A stretch of DNA of 64,000 nucleotides, from assembly GCF_000283155.1 (NCBI RefSeq), contig NW_004454210.1:8630666-8694665 (forward strand), read 5' to 3'. This DNA comes from Ceratotherium simum simum. Taxonomy: Eukaryota > Chordata > Mammalia > Perissodactyla > Rhinocerotidae. Each line of letters starts with the position of its first letter. The stretch's first letter is position 1. The notes under the pieces were generated by a model. The model was not told the origin of the DNA. It searched no databases and saw nothing but the letters and a program-made list of their open reading frames with translations. Made by a program: the position numbers and the translations under genes. This document shows, piece by piece, positions 11,806 through 23,946 of the stretch.

Positions 11806-11905
11806 AGCACTATTTTACAGATAAAGTAAGTGGGCTCAAGAAGCTAAAAGATTTACTCAGAAGCTTACAGCCAGAACATGTTAAAGCCCAAACCCAAACC
11901 CAAAT
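11806..11905 (-). mobile_element. MIR fragment
   Basis: CTATTTTACAGATAAAGTAAG followed by a diverged GGTCACACAGCTAG-like region matches antisense MIR core. It directly follows the L2 3' end. Confidence 0.55.
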
Positions 11906-12758
11906 TTGCCAATGACTCCCCAAACTGTCATTGAACGCATTTTAATTCCCTGGGAAGAGAAGAGGGACCACTGGGCTGATGGGGCATCTGTGGACATGGC
12001 CACAGGAGGAGTGGAGAGTGGGGATGAGCTGGCCCAGAGCCTGAGTGTTGCCCTTTGCCCTAGGGACACTTCCAGATGAGTCAGGAAGTGTGGCTGAAGC
12101 CATGTCAGCTGGACTCTGCCAATGACACTCACTGGTGGTGACCTCCGCCACCCCGTCCAGGGCACTTTTCTTGGGGGCAGACACAGCATTCCTGTCCTTT
12201 TATTCACTCAGTTCAAAAACAGGGATTTAAATGGAATTTTTAGTTGGCAAAATGTTTCATCAATTCATGCTAGTTTGCTCTCAAAGAGTCTCAGAGTTGT
12301 ATTAAGTGTACACTGCATGATTAGTTGAAAAAAATTAAAAATCCAGTCACCAAATATGTTTTTTGGTCTACACAATAGTTCTGTTTTTTTTTTTTTTAAA
12401 CAGAAGCCACCTAGTGTTATGGTATTATGTGAAACAGTGCTTTTCTATTAAAATTGTACTGAAAACTGGGGTTTTCTATGTCCACGTTTTCTACCCTGAT
12501 TCTGACAGTGAATGGTAAGGAGTGGAGGAGGAGATGGGTGGGGATGGGGGAGAGACCACCCAGAAACAGAGCAGGGAGAGGAATAAACCTAAAGCAGGAA
12601 CATTTTGCTTCCATGGCCTATATCGGTGATTAGGAAATACTGGTGTAGACACAGACACCATCAACCATCTTGCTGGGTACTTGTTGAAGAAAAAAAAATA
12701 GTCATCACCCTTCCACCAAGAAACTAGAAACATTAAAGACAAAATCAAGAATAATGGT
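11906..12758. other. Unique non-coding sequence
   Basis: No repeat or gene is recognised. Overlapping minus-strand open frames (11881-12207 and 11942-12184) lack any recognisable domain. A T-run lies at 12385-12398. Confidence 0.4.
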
Positions 12759-12771
12759 AGCTACCCCTTTT

Positions 12772-12968
12772 AGTTTTTTTTTTTTTTTTTTGGTGCTAAG
12801 GAAGATTCACCCTGAGGTAACATCTGTGTCAATCTTCCTCTATTTTGCATGTGGGTCACCACCACAGCATGGCCACTGACGAGTGGTGTAGGTCCACGCC
12901 CAGGAACTGAACCCAGGCCACCAAAATGGAGTGTGCCAAACTTAACCACTAGGCCATGGGGCCGGCCC
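12772..12968 (-). mobile_element. ERE SINE
   Basis: A poly-T tract (the reversed A tail) is at the left. GGAAGATTCACCCTGAGG follows, and the tRNA-like head GGGGCCGGCC (antisense) is at the right end. A perfect 13-bp target-site duplication agctacccctttt lies at 12759-12771 and 12969-12981. The copy is diverged in its middle but complete. Confidence 0.95.
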
Positions 12969-12981
12969 AGCTACCCCTTTT

Positions 12982-13190
12982 TTGAGCACTGACAGTGTGG
13001 CAGGCATTTTGCTAAGTATTTTCATATAGTTTTACATTGAAGCCTCTCAGCAGCCCTGGATAGGAGGAATTACCTCCTCATTTTACAGAGTAAGCTTAGA
13101 GAAATTAAATGACTTGCCCAATGTCATACAACTAGAAAGTGACAGAGCTGACTCATTCGCCTCCAAAGTCCTTGTTCTTAATTGTTACAT
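12982..13190 (-). mobile_element. MIR SINE
   Basis: TTTTGAGCACTGACAGTGTG, the CCTCATTTTACAGAG core and a CTTGCCCAATGTCATACAAC stretch appear in antisense MIR order. The copy is nearly full length and abuts the ERE insertion site, so the ERE landed at its edge. Confidence 0.8.
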
Positions 13191-14150
13191 AACACCTCCT
13201 CTCTTAAATAAGATTAATTTATGTGATATAAATAAAGATGGAATAAATATAAAACCTGGAGATGACACAAGGAAATATTTTTTAAAAAAACCTCAGTGAA
13301 AGTACCCATCCATTCCGAGTATCTATGTAGGGAGAGCTAGGCAGGCGTGTGGAGGCCCTGAAGGGGCCAGGCCCACAGTCCTGCTTCTCATCTCAAAGGC
13401 AATACCTTTATCCCATCCATTTTATGCCACAAAATTAGCTCAATATTAACAGAAAAGGAAATGCCATTGCCTTGCTCATAAAAGTTCACATCGCTAAAAG
13501 TTGTGGAACACATATTGTTCTCTAATTGCTTCCCTTTTGAAGTAAAACACACAAGTAAGATGTTTCATTACGCTGAGAACCCAGGATGGTCAGCCCTCTC
13601 CACGCGGTGGGGGGACAAAGTGTGGGCACCAAAAGCAAATGGAATTTGGGGACCTAGAATATTCCACTGAATCTTCTGATCTGGCAGGGAGGAAAGAGCA
13701 GGTTTGTGTTAAAGTAACTACCCCTTCTCAGCTGCATCTCATTCCTTCCAGTATTTTGCCTCAGAAGCAAATTTAAACCTAAACAGGAAGAAATGAAAGA
13801 CCTGTGATAGACTTTTGAATTTTTTTTTTTTAAATCTAGCTTAACTTTACAGATGAATGTGAAGCCAACACACTGTAGAATTGGGCATTCTGACAGAGTC
13901 TAGGGCAGTTTCTACCCAGACTAAATTTCCTGGCTATTTAGCCTGAGAAGCGGATATTTCTCTGCATTCAAAAGTGGTTGTAGCTGCATTACCTAATATC
14001 AGGACCATCTTTTAGTTCATTTCTATGTTTTTCAAGTGGCAACAGCTCTCACCTTTGCCATGAAGCTGCCCATAACCACCCTGGACCTGAACGCCCTTAG
14101 CATTTATTATTTGGACCAAGCATTAGGCACTTGTATATTTGCAAATATTG
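13191..14150. other. Unique non-coding sequence
   Basis: No repeat or gene is recognised. A short GC-rich patch containing GAAGGGGCCAGGCCC lies near 13340-13375. Confidence 0.4.
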
Positions 14151-14154
14151 CAGA

Positions 14155-14365
14155 AGGCAGTGTGACCTGGTGGAAAGGGCCCTGGCATCCGACAGACAGG
14201 AGCTCAAACTTCAGCTCTGAGATTTGCTAATTGTGAGCTTTTTGGCAAATTACCCTCTCCACCCTTCAGCTCTGTCATCTGTAAAATGGATACAAGGATA
14301 CTTAACTTATAGGAGTTTTTTGGTGTATAGTGCCTAGAACATAGCAAATGCTCAATTATGATTTG
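14155..14365 (+). mobile_element. MIR SINE
   Basis: TCATCTGTAAAATGGATACA and CCTAGAACATAGCAAATGCTC appear in sense MIR order after a TGTGACCTGGTGGAAAG head. It is near full length and diverged. Confidence 0.8.
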
Positions 14366-16960
14366 AAAAGTAAAATACACACATGAATGAACCAAGAGAT
14401 GGCCAAAATGGGAATGTAGCATTCTAACTGGGTCCCAATCCTGGCTGAACTATCCTAAATAATTACACATGCATTGATTTCTCAGCAGAGAACAGAAGTG
14501 CAATCAACCCCATCTTCAAAAAGGAGACACCTCATCTCCCCAAGTTTAAGACAAGTCTGCTACATTTCCCTCAAAATTGAATGTTGATTTTCTTCTCAAC
14601 ATACTCAAGGACCAAGACTCTCAATCTAATGGTATTAAACATTAGGTTTAGGCTCAAGGTTTCTCTTCTGATTGTCGCAACACTCTGCCTCATCTCACCA
14701 AAACCATGGTTAAGGACAGTGTCATCTTTGTCTCAGTATCCACAGGTCTTTTGTTAACCTGTGAGTCCATAAAAACTATCTGTATAATCACAGTGTAGAT
14801 TTCAGGCTATAAACCCTGTTTAAATGAACATGCCCAAACCTAGAGTGGGTTGGAATAGTCTTTCGACAGATGAAATCACAATTTTAAATGATATAAAAAC
14901 AGGGCTGTATGTGATCCCCTCCCCTTTCTTCAGACGTCAGTGTAAATTATTTGGCACAGCGATCAGGTGAATTAGATAGATGCCCTCCAGCCATCAGGAA
15001 TAGAAAGACAAATGTCTTCCCTGGTGCTCATGTGAATTTATCATTGGAAACTTGGGACAACTTTATGAAGCAGTTGGACCTGTCGTCTGACTATTATCGG
15101 CAAGTGTAGCTGAGCATAAACTGTGAAAATGGGGGTTGGGGGAGCGGCAGTGCGGATCTGCAGGCCCAGCTCACCAGTTTGGCTACTACGGTGGGTAGAA
15201 GGAGCCCTGTTTGTTTGTTAGAGGACTCAGTGGGCCCTGAGGAAAAAGAATGAAAAAGAGAACTTTGGAACTGAAGGGGGCTTGGGAATGGGGTCAAAGA
15301 CCCAGATGCCTGAATTCAGCCCTGGGGGCCCAGGCTGACTGTTGGTGCAGAAGGATGCTTTTAGATAGTATACAAGATAATGCTACCCAAATATTCTCTG
15401 AGCCAACCCTAGGGCTCTTGTCTCATGCTCCCCAGAGAGACATCTATTAAGGAATGGAAAGGATAAGGCTGTTCATTCAGGACACTAATGAATCATTGGA
15501 AAGAAAGCTCACCCTCAGTGAGAGCAGCAGATTAAGTTTGCAGACCCCAGAGCAGGAGTGGTCCCAGTGACAACTACAGAAAACTTTAATGGCTTCCAAG
15601 GAGAATCTGTAAGACATACTGCCCTTAGATGCAAGCAAGAGGGAAAAATGCTTTGGAGGGCCCCATATGTCACAAACACAAAGAAGAAAACATTTTAAAG
15701 AACACATAACTTTGTCACTCAGGCTCTGGGTCTCAGCTGTGGCACACTGAGACTTTAACCCTAAACATCTGCTCTCCTGACTTACTCTGTTCAGGCCCCA
15801 AGGAAACACTTCCCTGCATCTCTTGCTTTGCCTTCAAATGCCATCACAAACTGTGGGTTTTGCTGCTGCAGACTTCAGAGACAGCCATTGCTTCAGAGGG
15901 TGGGTAGGATTTGAGCAGCTAAAGCACTTAGGTAAGAGGACAATTAACTTGCCCAGTCTTTCCTCTCAGCGTGAATGGGATAGGTTATTGCCTAACAAAG
16001 TACTATTGTGCAGCAGTGCTGAAAGACAATTTCTTGCTTTTTTTTAATGTTCCAATTTGTAATTCAAAGAATGGCACATATTTTGTAATTTGTTATCTTG
16101 ATTTAAAACACTTAAATAACCTCATTGATACTTTTGTCTCAGCCGCCACTAACGTTAAGGGCCTGAGTTACCCAGGACCCTGCCACAGGAAGGAACAGGA
16201 TGGGAGTACTGGTGGCAGTGATTCTACCGCATGGGATTCATTACCTTTACCTCTATTACCCAGTGCTCATATGTTCTCTCCTAGACGGTGTGGCCTGAAA
16301 AGGCCAGGGTTACCAAACACTGAAACCAAAGTCATTATATTTGGCAAACATTCTCTAATATCGATGTGGATGCTACCTATTCGGCTCGCCCAACAGATCA
16401 CCCAAAGGAGCACATTTGATGGCTGACTTGTTTGAGTAGGGGGAACATTTTTATATAGAACTTCCACTCTCCTCCCTTCTTGGGGAATGATGGAAAGAGA
16501 ATCTCTAACTTCTCTTCTCACCTACTCGCTGTTGCTATCCAAGGGAGGAATGGCTGATCCAGTTGGTCAGAGCTTGACATTTATTGAGCCACGCGCTTAT
16601 GGATGGTGGGATGATCAGGTCTCATAGTAGGAGAAACAGGCTCTGGCCTTTATAGTTTAGATTCTTCTTGCTCACCCCTGTGCTTCATATCTCCATACAG
16701 GAAGAGTCTCTCATAAGGGGTGGACAACCATTATTCTTCCCTCCCTGTTCAGCCTTAGCTGGATGAGTGAGAGGACTTTCAATCTACTCAGCTGACTGGG
16801 TTAGTGGTTGAGATCTGTACCACAGATCTAGTCATGTGCCCATAGGCATGCATGACTTTACAAGTCCCAAGGCAGAGATTCAGGGTCAGAGACAAGAGAT
16901 CATAGGTCCAAGTCATACTCCCCAATACGGTTTGCCAGAATCCCTGTTTTTCAAAGGTAT
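14366..16960. other. Unique non-coding sequence
   Basis: No named repeat is recognised. A candidate minus-strand exon at 15175-15236 is listed separately. Two open frames of 110 codons (15477-15809, minus) and 151 codons (15971-16426, plus) have no recognisable domain and are treated as chance. Confidence 0.4.
15175..15236 (-). other. Candidate internal exon (splice-site based)
   Basis: On the minus strand a long pyrimidine tract (CTTTTTCATTCTTTTTCCTC) ends in CAG at 15237. A 62-base segment follows, then CTG/GTGAGC. Only one frame is open: two bases followed by 20 codons reading PTESSNKQTGLLLPTVVAKL. It would enter at phase 1 and leave at phase 0. The splice signals are strong, but pseudo-exons of this quality are common in mammalian DNA. 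Confidence 0.15.
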
Positions 16961-16969
16961 CTTAGACAA

Positions 16970-17440
16970 GGTAGGCTAAGAGGCTATAACAGAAGACCCA
17001 CTAACTCAGAGAGAATATAAAAGATCATCTCTCTCGTGCTTTAATCTGAGATGACTGGCTCTGGGTTGGCAGACAGCTCTGCTTCAGAGAGTCATTTGGG
17101 GCCCCAGGCTGACAGCACTTCAGCCATCTTCAACGTGTGGCTTCCAAGGCTGCTGTCTTCCAGCCACCCAGAAAGGAGAAGAGGGCAGTCCAGGGCCAGA
17201 GAGTCCTCTTAAGCAAATAAGGTAGAAGTTGCCTATATCAGTTCCTCCCACATTCCACTGATGAAAGTTTAGTCAAAAAACCTAAAAGAGCCTGAGAAAG
17301 GGAGCACAGATTTTGGTGAACAGCTGGTATTCTCCACCACAGAGGAGTTATTGAGCCTTGTAAGAAATTCACACAGGTTGCAGTTTTACTCAAAGGTGGA
17401 TGTTCTACAGGAACATACGAAAATGTTTGTTTATAGTCTG
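16970..17440 (+). mobile_element. Ancient interspersed repeat, family not assigned
   Basis: The series AGAGGCTATAACAGAAGACC, GACTGGCTCTGGGTTGGCAG, AACGTGTGGCTTCCAAGGC and CACATTCCACTGATGA recalls a widespread old mammalian repeat whose name I cannot give with confidence. Related-looking copies appear at 40560-41250 and 59306-60170. Confidence 0.45.
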
Positions 17441-18164
17441 GGTAGTTGACTGCGAATAGTTACTCATAAAAATGTTCAAGCCCAAAGCATGTCTTACATA
17501 CAAATTGGTACAAAACTCTCAATACGGGTCTTCTTATAGGCCTCACGTAGCTTATCTTAGGATGGAAGAGGGATGACCCACCACCTTAAGATTGCCAAGT
17601 TAATCCATCTTTATTAGTTTTATTACCCATCTCTAAAGCTAATCAACAATGAGTTTATGACCCATCCCTGGTAAAAGGTAAGTTGTGGCACCTTTTAAGT
17701 TAAAAGACACAGCCTGCAGGGTATACTAGTTTCATTCATTTAAGGTTCTCCAAGCAATAATCTTAACTTTCTACGTTTCTAACTTCTCTACGTAAGATGA
17801 TTAGGAAGTAATATACCTGGGGCATATAATTTTAGTTCCCTCCCCCCCTCCAAAAAGAATTGATGAGTTTTTTTTCTATTACGCACTTGACATTTTGAGG
17901 TCATTTCTTTTCTTTCATTAAACAGTAGTTGAACATACCATCCTTTAAGTTATTCACGATTTCTTATATAAGCACTCATATAGTAAATTCCTTTTGAAAT
18001 CCTGAGCATCTTCAAATGAATGTAATGCAACTTTTTTTTTTCTTATAAGAACCATACAATCTACCCACTCCCCTGTTTGTCTTAGTTTCTAAGAAGATTA
18101 GCTATAATGATCAACTATAATAGCTAGTTCAAGTCTGGTGCCTGAAATCTACGTCCCAGCTTGT

Positions 18165-18425
18165 TTTAGGTTTTAATGAACTTTTTTACTTTGGAATAAT
18201 TTTAGATTTACGGAAAAGTTGTAAAATAATACAAATAGTTCCTATATACCCTTCATCCAGTTTGCCCGAATATTAGCATCTTACTTAACCTTGGTTCATT
18301 TGTCAAAGCTAAGAAATTAACATTGTTGCATTATTCTTAACTAAACCACAGACTTTGTTTCAATATCACCAGTTTTTCCACTAATGTCCCTTTTCTGTTC
18401 CAGGATACCACATTGCATTTAGCCC
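18165..18425 (-). mobile_element. L1 3'-UTR fragment (L1M group)
   Basis: AATTTTAGATTTACGGAAAAG, then TATACCCTTCATCCAGTTTG, AGCTAAGAAATTAACATTG and CCAGTTTTTCCACTAATG, is the antisense of an old L1 3' untranslated region that ends in an A-rich terminus at about 18165. No ORF2 sequence remains. Confidence 0.75.
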
Positions 18426-19550
18426 AGCTTGTTTTAATTGAAATATGGTATCCTGGTTGAAAATCATTCCTAAGAAATTTAATGACTAGGAACTGGAAAA
18501 ATATTTGTTTATTTAAAATTTGCAAAAGATTTTCTTTCTCAAAAAAAAAAAAAAAAGTGGAGACACTAATTTATCCTTAGGGCAAATCATCCCTTTTTTG
18601 GGGGAAAAAAATACCCTGAATGAGATGTTTAGTTACACAAATGTAAAGCAAGTACCCACACTTTGTGTCTGTTGAAGGCTGTGGAACAATCTTAAGTAAT
18701 TTTAAATATGATATTAGCTGTAGGTTTTCAACATAAACTAAGTGTTCTATTATGCAACGTAGTTGGGTTACAGGTATGTATATGCTGGCTTTGTGCCTCT
18801 GGGGAGATGGTTATGAATAGAAGATGCGGGTTTCCTTAAAATGAGAGAATAGTCCCACTATCAGTCATCCCAGGAAAAGACAGTTCTTGGGATAGAAAGT
18901 GGGGCCGTGGATGAAAGCCTTAGCTCTAGTTGGAAATGGGGATTCTTCCTTTTCTCCCAGCCTTGGATTTCATCCAATGAAGACATGCTCAAGGGATTCC
19001 CAGCAGTGGGAATGAGCTGGCCCTTGCCACATAGAGACAGGTTGAGCACCTCCAGTGCTAGGTTTGTGTCTCACAGGCTCTGAAAGCAGCCTTACACAAA
19101 AGCAATGACTGAAATATCTGCTAGGTTGTAGGTCCCCTGTCCTAAACTTTCAATCAAGTCCTACCCAAAGTTGAAGCCTAGTCTCAGCTGTGCTATGGGG
19201 GGAATTAAGGGAAGTGCCTGTGCCAGGCTTGGGATGGAGTGGCAAAGAGGAAAACAGTAACCTCTCTCCCAGTGCCACAGGCAGAGTCTGGCTGGGGCAT
19301 GGTGGCTCAGCAACATGGGTAGAGAAGAACCTATTGGTTCTATTTCTAAACACACGAGAGCCCTCACTCTCAGGACCTCTAAGGAATACTGGGGATATTT
19401 AATGGGGGTTAACTTCCTATAGAGCCAGGCAGAGGCTCAAAGTCATCATAAAGTGGGTATTAAATGTGACTTAATTTTGTGGTCCCAGACTACTAAGATC
19501 TATATGTTTAGGTTACACTAGTGTTTATATTCTGGTTTACTTTAGTTGCT
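18426..19550. other. Unique non-coding sequence
   Basis: A poly-A run lies at 18541-18556. Otherwise no repeat or gene is recognised. Confidence 0.4.
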
Positions 19551-19555
19551 CAAGT

Positions 19556-19680
19556 TCATTTATTCATTCATTCATATTTATAGAGCACCTACTCTGTGCC
19601 AGGCACTGTTCTAGGCACTGCAGGTGAAAGAGTAAAAAAAGACAAATCTGACTTCATGAAAGTCCCTGCCCGCATGAGGG
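19556..19680 (-). mobile_element. L2 3'-end fragment
   Basis: TTCATTCATTCATATTTATA followed by GAGCACCTACTCTGTGCCAG and a GTGAAAGAGTAAAAAAAGAC-like stretch is the antisense of the L2 3' terminus. Confidence 0.75.
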
Positions 19681-21395
19681 AAAATACATTGCAAAGTACG
19701 TTGTGTGCCTTCTAAATCCTAATTGGGAGTAGAAAGAATATTGACATTTTAATTTTTAAAGCTATGATTTAATTTAAATATGGCTTTGCTACATGATAAG
19801 GAAATCTGATTCGGTCTTCAAAAATTAGGAGGATTTAGTAGATGTGGTTCGTCAGGAAGGTTTGGGGGCACATTTCCACCCTAAAGTTACTTTCTGAATA
19901 AAGAAAGGGTCCTCTGAAGACTTTGGCTCGTCTGTACCCCAACCCCAGCAGTAACCACTGATATTTCCTCTTGGCTCATGGCCAAAATCTAAATACTATC
20001 TTGGCCACTCACACCTGAAAAAACAGAACAATAAATTCCTTAGAAACAGACAGTCTTTAGATATTTCTTTTGACAAGAACACTAGAATAGAGCTTCAAAA
20101 TCTTCTAACTGCCATCGCTGACGTCGTCTGTTGTGAAAATACAATAGTGAATAGGCAAGAACCGGAAGATTCCAAATTGTCAAACATCAGAAAGATACTA
20201 CAAATCATCTCCCTTAAAAAATATGGCTGTCAGAGCCTGTGATCCTGATTGCGAAGACATCTGTGACTAAATAATGCTGGATATGGAAATTGCTGAAAAG
20301 TTATAAATAAAATGTTAAATAATACAGTACAACTAATTCCCCAGGTGTTGTTCTATTCTCAAGTAAGGATCTACATGAACCAAGTGACAGCATACAGCTT
20401 TCCTGTGGGTGTAAATCTCCAGAGATATCGTTCACTCACACTTGCTTATGTCCTGTTGCTCTTTCAGTCTCAATAACATTATTTCTTGCTTTGTTATTTC
20501 TTCTCTCCAATCCACATCAGTAGCCTGTTATTATAAAATATTCAGCATCTGTTTGGGCATTTGTTTGCAATATTATCTTACATGAAGTTATACAGGAAGA
20601 GGGAGGGTAATAATGCTTAAATATGGGGAAATAATGTTTCTTTCTATCTTTCATGTTTGCAAAGGGGTTCTGTCACATCCTTTGACTCTGAACTTACACT
20701 GAACTTTCTCTTCCAGAAAGTCTAGTTTCATGGACTCAAGCCTGCTGCAAAATTTAATATAACTGAAACTTGATAAGAGGGTCCAGTCTAGTCAAGCACA
20801 CCTACAAGACGATCTACCATATTATAATTCCTGGTGAACTTGCATCTATTTATATATTCAAGTAGCCTTCAAAAGAAGCAAGTCAGATCTTCTATACACA
20901 CTGCGGGGCAAGCAGAAACTTTTGTTTCCCCAGTAAAATAATGGTGATCAAATGCTGTCCCATTCTCAATTAATTCCACTTAATACCAAAAGAATATACA
21001 CATATAGTATGAAAGACGAAAAATGTTGAGAATTTTATGAACACAGAACCCTGAATTTAATTTGATTTTTTTCAAACAGAATTTGAGATAACACTGTTAG
21101 AATTTCCAGGGCAGTTTAGATCTTGGAGCCCGGTATTCAGTGTGAGATTTTTAGTTGAAACCTTGCTGGCTTATGTCCCACAATACATCCTACATATCTT
21201 CAGAGCTACTGGGAAGTTCACCATAATCACAATGGACATCAACCTTGCTGTTTCTAAATAGAATTAAGGAAGACAAACTTTGAAAACAGAATGGAGTCCA
21301 TTTTGGAGGATTTATGCTTACACACTCTGTTGACTGCCAGTGACTGAGTAAGACTGTGCCTTTCCTAAATTATGAAAACCTACAGGAATCCAGGT
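19681..21395. other. Unique non-coding sequence
   Basis: No repeat or gene is recognised. A CRE-like GCTGACGTCG lies near 20116, without other promoter features. Confidence 0.4.
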
Positions 21396-21399
21396 CATG

Positions 21400-21700
21400 T
21401 GTTAACTCAGGGCCATTTGCACATGCTGTTCCCTCTGCTTGGAATGCTGTTTCCTTCCTATCACTCCACCTCAACTTCCAGTCTAATCTCAGTGCACCCT
21501 TAGGGTCTTAGCTTCCCTGACACCTCAGAAGAGGCTGAGCGCCCCAATACATGCTCACATTGTGTTTTCTATCTCCACTTTGTGGCACTATCCCCTTATT
21601 TTCTTTAGATTGATGCCTGCTTCCCCCAATAAACATAAAGAAGCTGTAGGAGAGCAGAACCATATCTGTCTAATTCACCACTGACTGGCCATGTTTAAGG
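21400..21700 (+). mobile_element. L2 3' fragment
   Basis: GGCCATTTGCACATGCTGTT, CCCTCTGCTTGGAATGCTG and a diverged CATATCTGTCTAATTCACC block follow the L2 3'-UTR order in sense orientation. Confidence 0.75.
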
Positions 21701-21749
21701 TAGTTGTTTATCAAAGATCTAAATGTATAAATCAATGCATGTGGGTGAA

Positions 21750-21820
21750 AATAAAAGCTATCATTTACGTGTTTGTTTACTAGATGTCAGGCTCTGTGCT
21801 GAATGTTTTACATGTGAAAA
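21750..21820 (-). mobile_element. MIR fragment
   Basis: AGCTATCATTTACGTGTTTG, then TGTCAGGCTCTGTGCTGAAT and TTTTACATG, matches the antisense of the MIR 3' end. Confidence 0.5.
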
Positions 21821-22184
21821 TGAATGAATCAATGAATGGCTATCAAAAACGAGCACTAAGAACATTAAAATCATCTGAATAACTAGTAGGTCTCATCTCA
21901 AACAAGTTGCGCATGAAGACTTTTTGTTTATATAAAATTTAGGGAAAAGTTACAAAGTCCAGTATTACATGATAACCTAACTTGCAAACTAGGGAGAAAC
22001 TCAAGTTTTATGGCTGAACTTCCAAGAGCAAAGCTTGGAAAAGACCATCCAGGATAAAACAGTAAGGTGCTAATGGAAAGACAGGGAAACGAGGATATAG
22101 GAGATAGGAAGTTCAGGGTAAATGTACGTTTTACTAGATTCTCAAAGAGGGGTGTGACCCAAAAAGGGTTAAAAACTAATGCTG

Positions 22185-22465
22185 TATATACTATTTTGTG
22201 CACTGCATTTTTCACTCAGTATATCTTGATCATCTTGTTATGTTATTAAATGCTCCTTTGCAACATCTTTTCAAGTGGCTACAAGAATTCTATTGTATGC
22301 ATGTGCCCTTGTTGATTTAACTATTCCCTTAAGATAGGGCAACCTAAATGTTGAGTTACTTCCAATTTTTGCTATTATCAACTAGTAGCTAGATCTTTGT
22401 ACATGCCTTTAATTATTTGCTTGGAATAAATTTAATATATTGAAGGGATCAAACTATAGGAACCA
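22185..22465. mobile_element. L1 3'-end-like fragment
   Basis: CAAGTGGCTACAAGAATTC, TATTGTATGCATGTGCCC, TTTAACTATTCCCTTAAG and a TTTGCTATTATCAA block follow an old L1-associated sequence found widely in mammals. I did not determine orientation, and divergence is high. Confidence 0.5.
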
Positions 22466-23655
22466 ATTTTTCCAATTGTATTTGAGAAAAACATGGATTC
22501 ATACATATTTTACACAGGTGTGAGATCATATCCTGCCATTGATTCACAGAGCACAAAGCTAACAACTTCAAAAAATTAACAAAATTTAACAAAGCATTTA
22601 TATTTACTGACACTGAGTTGCTTTACCATTCGTTCATCTTGCCTCAATGAAAGCAGCACAATGCCAGCGATATTACATTGAAACAAACCCTAAAGGCGCC
22701 ATCTGGGAAGGGCAGGGCCTTGGTCCTATAGTGCATTCTTGACAGTGAATATTTAAAATACTTGTCATGGTATTTCTTCGCATTCTGAAGAGTTTTAAAA
22801 TGTATGCAATTGAGTGATAATCTTATAAAGCAATCATGGACCTCTCTGCTGTGTTCCCAAGAAAATCTCTAGTATTCTAGATTTAGTAAGAATTTTAAAA
22901 GGTAATAACTGAATACTTTTGATTTCTTACCTCCTAAAAGGCAAATCAGGCCATTTGATGGCTTGTCTAGCCCAATGAGAAAAGAGCTTCTAAAATTAGT
23001 ATGAAGCCACTCCTACCTCGACATTATAATGAATAGAATTACTGATTCCATAAACAATAGGACTCAGGGTCTATGGGAAAGTCAGCTTGGCTGACACTGC
23101 TAGGAGTGAAAGCTCCTCCTAAGTTATTGCTAGAAATAAAAGATGAAGAGCCACAGTGTTGCCATCTAAAGGAAATCTTATTGTACAGGATGCTTTTCAG
23201 CAGTGGCCATTCTTAAAGTGCAACTTCATCTCAGATAATGAAATACTATAGGACACAGTAACAAAAAGGACAGCTAACGAACCTTATTGAACTACTTTGT
23301 CTAGGATTGCTATTTCTGATGCCGGGCCTTCAGAAATAGCAGTCATTACCTTGAAAAGCTTTTTTTAAAAAAGTGATCCTAATCTCAGAAAACACTGATA
23401 GATCCCCAGTCTGTAAAACTCTCCCTGCTGGCTTTAATCTTTCAAACCTACATGTTGTCAGATGAATAAATTTAATGGATAAGACAAAGCCCTTAAGATG
23501 TATTTGGATCCCTTATAATAGAGATCTGATAATTAAGGGATCTTGGAAGGAAAAGCCCAACAGACAAGAATTTGTCTCAAAAGTTTTATCTTATTTTTGT
23601 ATTTCTAATAAACTTTGGTTTCCAGAAATGATACCAGAAGTGGAGAAGTGGCTTT
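22466..23655. other. Unique non-coding sequence
   Basis: No repeat or gene is recognised. The part around 22600-23660 is AT-rich. Confidence 0.4.
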
Positions 23656-23670
23656 AACAGTACTCTCATG

Positions 23671-23931
23671 GGGCCAGCCTGGTGGTGCAAGCAGTTAAGT
23701 GCAAGCGCTACGCTGAGGCGGCCCAGGGTTCGCCAGTTCGGATCCCAGGCGCGCACCGACGCACTGCTTGTCAAGCCATGCTGTGGTGGCGTCCCATATG
23801 AGGTGGAGGAAGATGGGCACGGATGTTAGCCCAGGGCCAGTTTTCCTCAGCAAAAAGAGGAGGATTGGCAGATGTTGGCTCAGGGCTGATCTTCCTCACC
23901 AAAAAAACAACAACAACAACAACAAAAAAAA
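23671..23931 (+). mobile_element. ERE SINE
   Basis: The head GGGGCCAGCCTGGTGGTGCA starts the element. The B-box-like GTTCGGATCCC and the two AGCTCAGGG-type repeats follow, and it ends in a CAACAA/poly-A tail. The target-site duplication is aacagtactctcatg at 23656-23670 against aacagtactcttgtg at 23932-23946. A second T-run at 23971-23989 lies just beyond. Confidence 0.95.
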
Positions 23932-23946
23932 AACAGTACTCTTGTG

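Noticed and set aside
15971..16426. 151-codon plus-strand open frame
   Set aside because: No domain, and the composition looks random. An open frame of this size is expected by chance in 64 kb over six frames.
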